Assembly: GCF_000455485.1 (NCBI RefSeq)
Contig: NZ_CBQR020000102.1
Coordinates: 1-64,000, forward strand
DNA: 64,000 nt
Direction: 5' to 3'
Source of the DNA: Gorillibacterium massiliense
Lineage (GTDB): Bacteria; Bacillota; Bacilli; Paenibacillales; NBRC-103111
Part shown: one piece after another, positions 26,578 to 35,251 of the stretch
Layout of the letters: every line of letters begins with the position of its first letter
How positions within the stretch are numbered: the stretch's first letter is position 1
Made by a program: the position numbers and the translations under genes
The notes under the pieces: model-generated
Told to the model about the DNA's origin: nothing
Databases searched by the model: none
Seen by the model: the letters and a program-made list of their open reading frames with translations, nothing else

Positions 26578-28272
26578 ATGAAGAAAATACTAGGATTATC
26601 TATGGTGCTTCTGCTGCTTTTATCAGCCATGCCGGTCATGGCTTCGGCGGCAAGCCCGCAAAGTCCAAAAGTGCTGGTGAATCAAGCTCCCGTCATCTTC
26701 GCGGACGCGCAGCCCTATGAAAATAACGGCACTTTGCTGCTGCCGATTCGGCCTGCCGCGGAAGAACTGGGGCTGAAGGTTTCTTACTCAAGCGCCTCCC
26801 AAGAAGTCTATCTGAGCGGATACGGCATAGACGCCGTCGTCAAAGTGGGAAGCTCCAAAGCCGTCCTTAATGGGGCGGAAAAGCCTTTTGTCTCAGCCGC
26901 TTTTATGAAGAAGGATCGGGTGTATGTGCCGCTGTCCTTCTATCAGGATGTGCTCGGCGCCGAAGCCAAGTATGACACCGCCAAAAAAGAAGCCGCAATC
27001 ACATCCGTCTCCGCACTTCAAGATAAAGCCGTCTCAAGCATCATCAGCCTGTTTACACAGGGAGACTATCAAAAACTATCGGATAAGTACTTCAGCGACG
27101 ATATGAAAAAGTCCGTGCCCGTCTCCCAACTCAGCGCTGCCGGGATGCAACTGGCGAAAACTGCAGGAGCGTTCGTGAAAGTAAACTCCGCCGAGTCTCA
27201 ATCTTCCAGCGGCTCGAAGGTCTATATCCTCATCCTTGCCTTTGAGAAGGCGAACCTCAAGCTGACCCTCAGCATAGACGCCAACTTGAAGGTAAATGGC
27301 CTCTTGTTCCAGGATGCTCCTTCCCAGGCGATAGCGCCCGCTAGCGTGAAGGAAGAAGAAGTAATCGTCGGAAAAGATACCGCCTATCCTTTAAAAGGAA
27401 CCCTGACTATACCGGCGAAAGTCACCGGCCCGCTGCCCGCCGTGGTGCTTGTTCAAGGCTCCGGCCCTAGCGACCGCAACGAAACCGCAGACGCTTACGC
27501 ACCCTTCCGCGATCTCGCCTGGGGACTCGCGGAGCAAGGGATCGCGGTACTCCGGTATGACAAGCGGACCTATACATACGGAGCTTCGTATACTCCTGAA
27601 ATGGTGGCCGCCATCACAGTGAAAGATGAAACCGTCGACGATGCCATTGCCGCGGCGAAGCTGCTGAAGGCCGACCCCCGGATTGATCCGAAACGTGTCT
27701 ACGTGATCGGACACAGCCTGGGCGGCATGCTTGCCCCGCGTATCGACGCCGAGGGCGGCGATTTTGCCGGGCTTATCTTGCTGGCAGGTTCGCCGAGACC
27801 GCTCTGGGAGATTATCCATGACCAGAACACGGCCCTTCTTGCCACTATGGCGGACAGCGATCCCAACAAAAAGACAGGCAACGATCTTGTTGAAGCGGAA
27901 TACGCCAAAGCGAAAACCATCGCCACCATGTCCGATGATGAAGCCAAGAAGACGACTGTATTCGGCCTCCCCGCTACTTACTTTAAGGAGATGGACAGCC
28001 ATAGCGCGGCCGATTACGCGAAGAAGCTGACGAAGCCAGTGCTTGTCCTTCAGGGACAGGACGACTTCCAGGTCTATCCCGATAAAGATTTTCCAATGTG
28101 GAAGGATCTCCTGAAAGGTGATCCGCAAGCTTCCTTCAAGCTCTATCCCGGCCTCAACCATTTCTTCGTCGATTACAGCGGCCCCGGCGCGGGCACCACA
28201 GCGGAATACAGCGTCCCTGGGACAGTTTCCAAGGAAGTCATCACCGATATTGGCGCATGGATTTTGAAGTAG
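26578..28272 (+). CDS. Secreted alpha/beta hydrolase with copper-amine-oxidase-like stalk domain
   Basis: An exported 564-residue hydrolase. After a signal peptide (1-25) come a stalk domain of the copper amine oxidase N-terminal type (about 32-142, LLLPIRPAAEELG and VYVPLSFYQDVLGA), a DUF3887-like region (about 145-245), and an alpha/beta hydrolase domain (255-564). The nucleophile is Ser380 in VIGHSLGG, the acid lies in VLQGQDDFQVYP and the base in GLNHFF. The start follows GAGAGGAGG. The stalk probably holds the enzyme at the cell wall. Substrate unknown. Confidence 0.9.
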   Translation: MKKILGLSMVLLLLLSAMPVMASAASPQSPKVLVNQAPVIFADAQPYENNGTLLLPIRPAAEELGLKVSYSSASQEVYLSGYGIDAVVKVGSSKAVLNGAEKPFVSAAFMKKDRVYVPLSFYQDVLGAEAKYDTAKKEAAITSVSALQDKAVSSIISLFTQGDYQKLSDKYFSDDMKKSVPVSQLSAAGMQLAKTAGAFVKVNSAESQSSSGSKVYILILAFEKANLKLTLSIDANLKVNGLLFQDAPSQAIAPASVKEEEVIVGKDTAYPLKGTLTIPAKVTGPLPAVVLVQGSGPSDRNETADAYAPFRDLAWGLAEQGIAVLRYDKRTYTYGASYTPEMVAAITVKDETVDDAIAAAKLLKADPRIDPKRVYVIGHSLGGMLAPRIDAEGGDFAGLILLAGSPRPLWEIIHDQNTALLATMADSDPNKKTGNDLVEAEYAKAKTIATMSDDEAKKTTVFGLPATYFKEMDSHSAADYAKKLTKPVLVLQGQDDFQVYPDKDFPMWKDLLKGDPQASFKLYPGLNHFFVDYSGPGAGTTAEYSVPGTVSKEVITDIGAWILK

Positions 28273-28320
28273 ACGGCGCAATAAGGCTTCCCATGTAGGT
28301 TAGATTTGGCTTTAAAAGTG

Positions 28321-28360
28321 AAAAGTCGAATGCGGGTATCCTCCCGGATTCGACTTTTTT
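28321..28360. terminator. Bidirectional terminator
   Basis: AAAAGTCGAATGCGGG pairs imperfectly with CCCGGATTCGACTTTTTT between two convergent genes. Confidence 0.88.
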
Positions 28361-28370
28361 AATAGATGGA

Positions 28371-28853
28371 TTATTTAGTAGTATTCACATACTTCTCTAA
28401 AACCTCTTCGTTGACAACACTTTGTAGTTGATACACGGTATGTGTGTTTTTGGAAAAGTTAAAGATTTCGAGATATTTACCTTTATCATCCAAGGTAATA
28501 TAAAACGTGATCTCTTGTTCAATTGATATTGCTATCGAATAATCCGGTGTGATTTTACTCGAATCTGGAAGATTATGTATTCGCTTCAGTTTCAACTCCG
28601 ACATGGGCTCTAAAATGGAGTTTATCTCTTTTGGGTCATGAAGACTTACTCCTTTCTTTTCAGATGGAGAGACTACCGTTACACTGGGGACTTCTCTATT
28701 TCCAATTTTCTTTATTACTTCTTTTTCGAACGTCGTATTTGGACTTGTGAACGTCTCAACGATCTCATTAGGGTGTTCTTTCGCGAAAACCATTACACTG
28801 AATGCTAAAACGATCAACGAAATAAGAGTCCGTTTATTGAATATTCTGTTCAA
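28371..28853 (-). CDS. Small exported hypothetical protein
   Basis: A 160-residue protein of no family I recognise. One N-terminal hydrophobic segment (LISLIVLAFSVMVFA) acts as signal peptide or anchor; the rest is hydrophilic with a beta-rich C-terminal half. The TTG at 28853 follows GAGGG; an earlier TTG at 28874 has no site. It is AT-rich compared with its neighbours, possibly acquired. Followed by a DUF2785-type gene upstream on the same strand (39 bp gap). Confidence 0.6.
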   Translation of the reverse strand: MNRIFNKRTLISLIVLAFSVMVFAKEHPNEIVETFTSPNTTFEKEVIKKIGNREVPSVTVVSPSEKKGVSLHDPKEINSILEPMSELKLKRIHNLPDSSKITPDYSIAISIEQEITFYITLDDKGKYLEIFNFSKNTHTVYQLQSVVNEEVLEKYVNTTK

Positions 28854-28891
28854 TGGATATCCCTCACATTCCAACTTAGCAAATGGAGCCC

Positions 28892-29728
28892 TCAGTACTC
28901 GGATAACGTTTGAATTGCTCTTTTTAACAGATACAACGAGTCCACATGATAGCTTCTTGCATCCAGAACGAAATAGAGCGATTTTAAGAAATTCAATACA
29001 TTCGTTCGCGTTCTATAAAAAGGGATGGGTGGCTCGTTTTTATGAAGAATGGCTAGCTCCCGCTCAAAAGAAAGCATCCACTCGTCCAGCTCCGTGCCCA
29101 GCTTCCCTGTTTCCAGCATGCCGGTCAGCACCGCGATAAGCCGATAATCTTCGTCGTTAATATAAACGACTTCTTTGAATACACACGTATGGATGGCGTC
29201 TAATGCCAGGATGCTTCTCTGCTTATCTACAAAAGGATGCCTGACTAAAGCCTCCAGCAAATCCGCTCCATGCGCGATACTGTGCGCCCACCCTTTATTT
29301 TCGACGTATCCTCTCGTATCTTGCTCCGCCTTCAAATAGCGAACGGCAATTTCAAAGGTTTCAATCAGCATTTGACTCGATAAGAACCGGCTTTTCCTAT
29401 CCCTATCAATAATCGCGGCAATAATTAAAGCGGAAAAGGAACGCGTGAATACGGAATCGTCATCCTTATTGCCGATTGCGAGAAGCAGATGGTGATCATC
29501 GAGAAGCTTCGTCAGTATCTTTTCCATTCTTATAGGGTCATTGATGTTTTTATATACTACACGGCTGAAAATAGGATAGATTAACCCGTCCCGAAGCTCG
29601 CTGTCCGTGGAGCCGATATGAGCCAGCATCGAATCCATTAAGGAGTCCAATTCATGTTCGGATAAATATTCGATGCCACCATTTTTATAACCTTTAAGCT
29701 GCTCCTTCAAATCCAAAAGGACCACCAC
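28892..29728 (-). CDS. DUF2785 domain protein
   Basis: A 278-residue helical protein of the DUF2785 family, recognised by GYVENKGWAHSIAHGADLLEALVRHP (in two halves) and by length. Function is not established for this family. It is AT-richer than most of the window, as is the small exported gene after it. The start is uncertain: the GTG at 29728 lacks a convincing ribosome binding site. Confidence 0.75.
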   Translation of the reverse strand: MVVLLDLKEQLKGYKNGGIEYLSEHELDSLMDSMLAHIGSTDSELRDGLIYPIFSRVVYKNINDPIRMEKILTKLLDDHHLLLAIGNKDDDSVFTRSFSALIIAAIIDRDRKSRFLSSQMLIETFEIAVRYLKAEQDTRGYVENKGWAHSIAHGADLLEALVRHPFVDKQRSILALDAIHTCVFKEVVYINDEDYRLIAVLTGMLETGKLGTELDEWMLSFERELAILHKNEPPIPFYRTRTNVLNFLKSLYFVLDARSYHVDSLYLLKRAIQTLSEY

Positions 29729-29819
29729 ATTTCTCGCAAAATAGACGATCGTATGAGATTCTTCTTAAACCACCGGCTGTCCGGCGTTACCTATTTGAAT
29801 ACAGCTCTCTCATGCAAAA

Positions 29820-30110
29820 AGTACAATTGAACTTACAAATTTTAGTGTTTTCTTGAATTCCCGTTGTATAAAGTGCACCAGATGGTTACCATAAAAGCCG
29901 CTAGAGGCCGCAAATGGCTTCCTCTGTTGTACAATTTACAACCACCTTCCTCAATACGGCACTAAAGCGCTCAATTGATTGCATATTTTACAATAGCACT
30001 TTCCAATACAAACCCTTAACACCTTCAAACTCAAGGATAAACGGTTAACACCGCCCATACAGGACGAGCGACGTTTACCGTAACGGTTTAAGCTAAGTGT
30101 TCGAGAAACT
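29820..30110. repeat. Intergenic degenerate word repeats
   Basis: This gap has no credible gene. It contains variants of one AT-rich word: GTGCACTTTATACAAC (minus strand, 29863-29878), TTGTACAATTTACAACC (about 29927-29943) and TTGCATATTTTACAATAG (29979-29996). Similar words occur at 35061-35126 and, more distantly, at 52531-52715. Their role is unknown. Confidence 0.4.
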
Positions 30111-30129
30111 TATACTTTCTTAAAGAGCC

Positions 30130-30163
30130 AAAAAGCCCGGCTATCATTCTGTCCGAGCTTTTT
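30130..30163 (-). terminator. Terminator of the ABC-2 exporter operon
   Basis: AAAAAGCCCGG and CCGAGCTTTTT pair with one bulge just after the last permease gene. Confidence 0.75.
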
Positions 30164-30180
30164 CACGCCATCCAATTGCC

Positions 30181-30981
30181 TTACACCTGCATATCCCGCT
30201 TCCGGTAGATCGCGTACATAAACCAGGTCATCGCCGCGGTGAACACCACGGACAGAATGAGATATACCGCGTTCCAAGCTCCGTCATTGACCACCTGATC
30301 GGCGGAAAAGTACTGGAAGGGCGACACATATTTCAGAAAATCCAGCTTGTCGTTCATCACCACGGCGAAAGATAGGATGTACGTGACCAAAATGACCGCC
30401 GTACCCAAGCTGCCTGCCCGTTTGCGGTTAGCAGCCGACGCCGAGAGTGCGCTCCCCAGCGCCAGGAAGAGGAGCTGCATCAGGAACAATCCCCCCATCA
30501 TCAGGGCAAGCTTGCCGCCCATCCCCGCCTCGTCACCGAAGGCAGCCAAAGATAAGTAGGAGCTGAGCCAGGAAACGAGATTGAAGATTACCAGTTGGGC
30601 GAGGGCCGCGAGCAGCTTGTAGCTGATGATTTCCGTCCGAGAGATGGGCTTCGCCAGCAAAAACTCCGCCGTTTTATCCCGTTCCTCCTTGCCGATCACA
30701 TCCGAACCGAGCATCGTGCCGTGAAAAGCGGCCATGAGCAGCAGATAGACGAACATCAAGCCGTAGAAACCGGCTGCTGTGGACAGATCCAGGGAGCCGT
30801 TGCCCATGCCGAAGATCGCCTTCAACGCTTTGGGCATTTTGTCGATTAGCTCCGTGCCTTGTCCCCCGCTGTACAGGGCATCGTATTTCTGCATCCCTGC
30901 CAGCATCAAAACGAACACGCAAACGCTCCAGATGATCAGCGATTTACGGTGGGCTTTCATTTCCCGCCAAAATAAGTTCAT
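30181..30981 (-). CDS. ABC-2 type exporter permease (second)
   Basis: A 266-residue integral membrane protein with about six hydrophobic helices, of the ABC-2/NatB-like permease family. The segment KEERDKTAEFLLAKPISR is the typical motif of this group. ATG 30981 has GAGGG upstream; the TTG at 30987 overlaps it. Last in the order TetR regulator, ATPase, permease, permease; the two permeases probably form a heterodimer. Substrate unknown, likely a toxic or signalling compound. Confidence 0.88.
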   Translation of the reverse strand: MNLFWREMKAHRKSLIIWSVCVFVLMLAGMQKYDALYSGGQGTELIDKMPKALKAIFGMGNGSLDLSTAAGFYGLMFVYLLLMAAFHGTMLGSDVIGKEERDKTAEFLLAKPISRTEIISYKLLAALAQLVIFNLVSWLSSYLSLAAFGDEAGMGGKLALMMGGLFLMQLLFLALGSALSASAANRKRAGSLGTAVILVTYILSFAVVMNDKLDFLKYVSPFQYFSADQVVNDGAWNAVYLILSVVFTAAMTWFMYAIYRKRDMQV

Positions 30982-31032
30982 AGCCAACCCTCTTTTACTG
31001 GAAATAGGAACTCCGGTCGAGCCACCCGCGCT

Positions 31033-31830
31033 TTATACCGCATGGATGTCTTTTTTCCGGTAGATGACATAGGCAGCCGCAGTAAATAAAATGATCAGCA
31101 CCGCCGCCAGAATGACATAAGGCGTTTCGTACGCGTTGTGGCCGATGACATAGGTGGTGTCAAAATACTTGAACGGCGTGATATACCGGACCGCCTTGTC
31201 CCCGATGACCGAGCCGAGCATGCCGACGATATAAAAGCCCAACACGACGCCGAGGGATACGGAAGGAACGGAGCGGATTTTCCGCACCAGTACCGATACG
31301 AACAGGCCGAGGGACAGAAAAAGCAATTGCAGCATAAGGGCCGACAAGGAAATGAGCAGAAAAGTCGACCACTTAAAGGGCGCATCCTTCACCTGCCAGG
31401 CCAAAAATCCGCTGATGGCCATGTAGACGACATTGGTGACCACGAGAGCGGCCACAGCGGCCGACAGTTTGGCGGTAACGATCTGCCCGCGGCTCACCGG
31501 CTTGGTGAGCAGAAAATCCGCCGTCTTTTCCCGGGATTCCTTGGACAGGATGCCGAAGCCCAAATTCGCCGCCTGAATCGCCGCACAAAGCAAAATGAAG
31601 CTGAAGGCAAAAGAGTAGAACCCGAGCACCGTGCCCATCATTTCCACGTTAATTCCCAAGGCGTCCCGCAGCGGCTTGGGATAGTTGTTCAGGACGTCCA
31701 AATAATCGGACGACTCGGCGCTGATCGCCGGAAACAGCAGGAAGAACAGCGCTGCCACCGCGCTCATGGACAAGGTCCAGATGAGAGTCGACCGGCTGAT
31801 CGACCGCCATTCGTGCCGGAAGATGTTCAT
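31033..31830 (-). CDS. ABC-2 type exporter permease (first)
   Basis: A 265-residue membrane permease paralogous to the next gene, sharing the KESREKTADFLLTKPVSRGQ motif and ending in the same YRKKDIxxV tail. About six membrane segments. Its ATG overlaps the ATPase stop by 4 bp. The pair likely arose by duplication. Confidence 0.88.
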   Translation of the reverse strand: MNIFRHEWRSISRSTLIWTLSMSAVAALFFLLFPAISAESSDYLDVLNNYPKPLRDALGINVEMMGTVLGFYSFAFSFILLCAAIQAANLGFGILSKESREKTADFLLTKPVSRGQIVTAKLSAAVAALVVTNVVYMAISGFLAWQVKDAPFKWSTFLLISLSALMLQLLFLSLGLFVSVLVRKIRSVPSVSLGVVLGFYIVGMLGSVIGDKAVRYITPFKYFDTTYVIGHNAYETPYVILAAVLIILFTAAAYVIYRKKDIHAV

Positions 31831-32735
31831 ATGCGATCACCCGTTTTTTCGTAAAAATGCATGAAAATCTCCTCCAGATCGGGCTCCTCGATCCAGATAT
31901 TCGTCAGCTCCGTCTCCGCCAACTTGCGCATGATCAGGTTCAGGTTCCCGTGGAACAGGAACTTCACCGTTTCCTTGCCGTCTTCCTGAGCTGTTTCCAC
32001 TTGGCTGACGCCTTCCACTTTGGCGATGCCGGCGGCCACGCCTAGGGTTTTCGTTTCCAGCTTAAATCGCTTGTCGGTGTTTTCATGGAGGGTGCTGATT
32101 TTTTCCAGCTTGATCAAGCGACCGTCCTTGATGATGCCCACCCGGTGGCACATCCGCTGCACTTCGCTCAAAATGTGGGACGAGAACAGGATGGTGACGC
32201 CCTTGGCGTTTTCCTCCTTCAGCAGCTCGAAAAACGTCTGTTGCATCAGCGGGTCGAGGCCGCTAGTCGGTTCGTCGAGGATGATCAGCTTGGGATCGTG
32301 GAGCAAGCCCTGCACGATGCCGACTTTCTTTTTATTGCCGAAGCTCAGATCGTCGATTTTGCGGGAGAGGTCCAAATCCATCCGTTCGGATAGCTCTTTG
32401 ATCCGCTTGCTGCAATCCTTTTTGTAAAAGCTGGCGGAATAGTTCAGCAGGTCGATGACCCTCATGTTGTCGTAATAAAACACTTCCGAGGGCAGGTAAC
32501 CGATCTCCTTCTTGATTTCTACGGCGTCCTTAATGATGTCCTTGCCGAAAATTTTAGCGCTCCCAGAGGTAGGATAAATCAACGACAGCAGCGTGCGGAT
32601 GGTGGTGGATTTTCCCGCCCCGTTGGGGCCAATGAAGCCGAATACTTCCCCCTCCTCCACATTGAAGCTGACATCCACGATCCCCCGGGATTTTCCGTAC
32701 GATTTGGTGAGCTGATTGATCTCAATGACATTCAT
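31827..32735 (-). CDS. ABC exporter ATPase
   Basis: A 302-residue ATP-binding subunit of the CcmA/NatA group. Walker A is GPNGAGKSTT, the signature FGNKKKVGIVQG is a diverged LSGGQ, and Walker B is LIILDEPTSGLDP. The C-terminal 80 residues form the DUF4162-like tail. ATG 32735 is eight bases from GGAGG; the ATG at 32741 is only two away. It is 18 bp after the TetR gene and shares its operator-controlled promoter. Confidence 0.93.
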   Translation of the reverse strand: MNVIEINQLTKSYGKSRGIVDVSFNVEEGEVFGFIGPNGAGKSTTIRTLLSLIYPTSGSAKIFGKDIIKDAVEIKKEIGYLPSEVFYYDNMRVIDLLNYSASFYKKDCSKRIKELSERMDLDLSRKIDDLSFGNKKKVGIVQGLLHDPKLIILDEPTSGLDPLMQQTFFELLKEENAKGVTILFSSHILSEVQRMCHRVGIIKDGRLIKLEKISTLHENTDKRFKLETKTLGVAAGIAKVEGVSQVETAQEDGKETVKFLFHGNLNLIMRKLAETELTNIWIEEPDLEEIFMHFYEKTGDRI

Positions 32736-32752
32736 GTTCATGGCCTCCGCCT

Positions 32753-33373
32753 TTATTTATAGAACGCATCCTTAAACAACTGAATATACGCGTCCACTTC
32801 CGGAAAAATTCGGCTCTTGTCCATCAACTCCGACATAGCCCGGGCGTTTTTCACCATCTCCATACCGTAGTGTTCGAAGCTCCACATGACGATGTTATAG
32901 ACCTTATCCAGGTCGATGCCCTCTTTAAAGAAACTGTAGTCGACGCCGTCCAGAATCTTGGGCATGCTTTCTCCCATAATGACTTTGCGCTTTTCCTCCA
33001 TCTCCCCGTGAACCTCGCTTGCCGTTTCCAGGTAGGAAGATTTCACGTATTCGAAAATGTCGGGGTACTTCTCCCAAATCTCGAATTTGATTTCCATGCT
33101 CTGGCGCAGCCGGTCGAAGAAATCCGTTCTGGAGTAATCCATTTTCTTGTAAAAGTCCTCGATAATCACGTCTATGCAGTAATCGTACAGAAAAAGATAA
33201 AGCTGCTTCTTGTTGGCAAAATAGTGAAAAAGCAAGCCCTTAGCGATTTCCGCCTCCTTCACGATCTCATTGGTGGAGGCGCGCTCATAGCCTTTGGCGG
33301 CGAATTCTTTCATAGCTGCGTTTAAGATGCGGATTTTTTTATCCTCATCTAGGTTGAGAAATTTCGTGTACAT
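32753..33373 (-). CDS. TetR/AcrR family regulator of the ABC-2 exporter
   Basis: A 206-residue repressor with the N-terminal TetR helix-turn-helix (KKIRILNAAMKEFAAKGYERASTNEIVKEA, 11-40, in two halves, then KGLLFHYFANKKQLY) and a helical ligand-binding C-terminus. ATG 33373 follows AAAGGAGG. It leads the operon with the ABC-2 exporter and is preceded by two palindromes TTGACC-N5-GGTCAA, one overlapping the promoter -35, so autoregulation is very likely. The inducer is unknown. Confidence 0.93.
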   Translation of the reverse strand: MYTKFLNLDEDKKIRILNAAMKEFAAKGYERASTNEIVKEAEIAKGLLFHYFANKKQLYLFLYDYCIDVIIEDFYKKMDYSRTDFFDRLRQSMEIKFEIWEKYPDIFEYVKSSYLETASEVHGEMEEKRKVIMGESMPKILDGVDYSFFKEGIDLDKVYNIVMWSFEHYGMEMVKNARAMSELMDKSRIFPEVDAYIQLFKDAFYK

Positions 33374-33387
33374 GCGTCCTCCTTTCA

Positions 33388-33404
33388 TTGACCGCGCTGG
33401 TCAA
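33388..33404. promoter_or_regulatory. TetR operator, start-proximal copy
   Basis: The 17-bp palindrome TTGACC-GCGCT-GGTCAA, located between the transcription start and the ribosome binding site of the TetR gene. Matches the second copy at 33421-33437 in both arms. Confidence 0.75.
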
Positions 33405-33408
33405 GATC

Positions 33409-33437
33409 AGCATATTCCTGTTGACCGGACCGGTCAA
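33409..33437 (-). promoter_or_regulatory. TetR-exporter promoter with overlapping operator
   Basis: Minus-strand -35 TTGACC (33432-33437), 17-base spacer, -10 TATGCT (33409-33414). The -35 is one arm of the palindrome TTGACC-GGACC-GGTCAA (33421-33437). The two operators are 33 bp apart centre to centre, about three helical turns. Confidence 0.7.
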
Positions 33438-33703
33438 CGCTGTCCACGCTTATGTTTTTCCCGCGAAAGCCGGTTGCTGGAAGTGGATCGCATCCTTTCT
33501 TCCGTTTTCGCCATCCTGCCTCCCGCTAGCTCGCTCGCGCTTTGTTTGGGGATTATCCGGAACCCGTCTTTTCCCCGGTATAACGAGTCCTGTTTATTCA
33601 TTTTCTGCCCGTTTGGGTAACTTACTAAAACGGTAGGGATGAAAAGATTGGAACTTTTGCGGCGGCGCCATCGTCAGTTAGTCAAGAAGGGAGCTGATTC
33701 ATC

Positions 33704-34954
33704 ATGAAGGTATTTCGAAAAACAGGAGGTCTCCTTTTAGGGGCAGTCCTTGTGCTGGGGCTGGCCGGATGCGGCGGCGGAAACAACGCCGTCAACGGGT
33801 CTGCCGCTCCGACGAAGTCGGTAACTGGCACGACTGGCGTGGGCGAGTCCGCAGCACCGTCGCTGTCGCCGTCTCCAGCGGAGCCGACGAAGGCAGCCGG
33901 GCAGCCGTCCGTATCCACCAAGCCGACGGCGGCTCCGGCGAATGAAGCGTCGACAAAGCTCGGAGGCATCGTCACGGCGCTGCGGCTGGCGGACGCCAAT
34001 AGCGGCTGGGCCGGCGGCGAAGGCTGGATCGCCCGCACCGACGACGGCGGCAAAACCTGGCTCAAGCAAATGAGCCCGGCTTCCACCGTGCAGCAAATTT
34101 TCGCTCTGAATGGCAAAACCGCTTGGGCCACCCTCGGTTCCGACAACACGAAAAGCCTACAGCTTTTTCACACGACGGACGGCGGCACCCATTGGACAGA
34201 AACCGGAACGGTGCCGAACCGGGCGTTTTTCCATTTCGTGACGCCTCAGGAAGCCTTCAGCGGGCAGGCGCATACAGTGAACGACGGCAAAACCTGGACC
34301 GAGCTGCCGGTACCCGCCGGGATGGTGGGCGATCCGTATTTTCACGATGCCAATAACGGCTGGGCGGTGACCCAGGAAAGCGGCAAGTTTCATATTTCGC
34401 GCACAGAAGACAGCGGGAAAACATGGCGTTCGGTGATGACCGGAAATTCCGCCGGCAGCGTGAACGGCGTCGTTATCCGTTCTACCGGCAAGAACGATGC
34501 TTGGGTCGAACTCATCGGCGATTCCGGCATGTCCCAAACCTCCTACTCCTTGTTCCATACCGCGGACGGAGGAAAAACGTGGATCCGGGTTTTGGCTAAT
34601 GACCAAGCGGGTTCCGGGCCAGCTCCGGGCTTTGGGATGAATGAAGAGACGAAGGTCCCGCGCAATACCGGCAACAGCCCTGGAGCCCTCTATGTCGTAA
34701 ATCCCCAGAATGCCTTCATGGGTGGACAATGTCTGGCTTGCGACAATACCAACACCATGGGCAAGACGACAGACGGCGGCAAAACGTGGGTGAACCAGCC
34801 CGGTGAGTTTCCCGGCTACGGCAAGCAGCAAATCGCCGCAGTCGATGCCGAACACGTCTGGCTGATCACGACGGATGCAAGCGCGCCATCGGTGCTCTAC
34901 ACTTCATCCAACGGCGGCAAAACGTGGAGCAAGGTACACACGTTCTCGCCTTAA
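33704..34954 (+). CDS. Asp-box/YCF48-like beta-propeller lipoprotein
   Basis: A 416-residue lipoprotein with lipobox GLAGC (Cys about 24) and a low-complexity Ser/Thr/Pro/Ala linker (30-85). The remainder is a beta-propeller with at least six Asp-box (BNR-like) repeats: DDGGKTW, TDGGTHW, NDGKTW, EDSGKTW, ADGGKTW, TDGGKTW, SNGGKTW, similar to YCF48/HCF136. The start follows GAAGGGAG. Presumably an extracellular binding or assembly protein; no enzymatic signature is evident. Confidence 0.88.
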   Translation: MKVFRKTGGLLLGAVLVLGLAGCGGGNNAVNGSAAPTKSVTGTTGVGESAAPSLSPSPAEPTKAAGQPSVSTKPTAAPANEASTKLGGIVTALRLADANSGWAGGEGWIARTDDGGKTWLKQMSPASTVQQIFALNGKTAWATLGSDNTKSLQLFHTTDGGTHWTETGTVPNRAFFHFVTPQEAFSGQAHTVNDGKTWTELPVPAGMVGDPYFHDANNGWAVTQESGKFHISRTEDSGKTWRSVMTGNSAGSVNGVVIRSTGKNDAWVELIGDSGMSQTSYSLFHTADGGKTWIRVLANDQAGSGPAPGFGMNEETKVPRNTGNSPGALYVVNPQNAFMGGQCLACDNTNTMGKTTDGGKTWVNQPGEFPGYGKQQIAAVDAEHVWLITTDASAPSVLYTSSNGGKTWSKVHTFSP

Positions 34955-34970
34955 TGCGAAGGTTTCATGA

Positions 34971-35013
34971 AAAAGGCGGCGCCATGGCTGTAAGAAGCCA
35001 GGCGCCGCCTTTT
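34971..35013 (+). terminator. Terminator after the Asp-box lipoprotein
   Basis: Arms AAAAGGCGGCGCC and GGCGCCGCCTTTT with an inner TGGCT/AGCCA stem. Confidence 0.88.
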
Positions 35014-35060
35014 GTTTGTCCGAACAGGGAATGAGGTATGGGCTAAAATCGCTATGCGAA

Positions 35061-35126
35061 CTGCAATTTATACATCTTATTTTCCGCGTAGCCACCGTTT
35101 TGGCGATTATGATGTAAAACCTGCAG
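35061..35126. repeat. Inverted AT-rich word pair
   Basis: CTGCAATTTATACATC (35061-35076) and the reverse complement of CTGCAGGTTTTACATC (35111-35126) form an inverted pair 34 bases apart. Same word family as the gap at 29820-30110. The region up to 35251 holds no gene. Confidence 0.4.
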
Positions 35127-35251
35127 CTTATTCACCCCAAATTGGCTAAAGAGAGGGAATCGCTGAAATTAAGCTGCGGTTTTTGCAGTTCACGCCTTCT
35201 TCGTACGAGACCGACGGGGGCTATCCTCTATCCGTGCTCGGTGCGGAGCCG

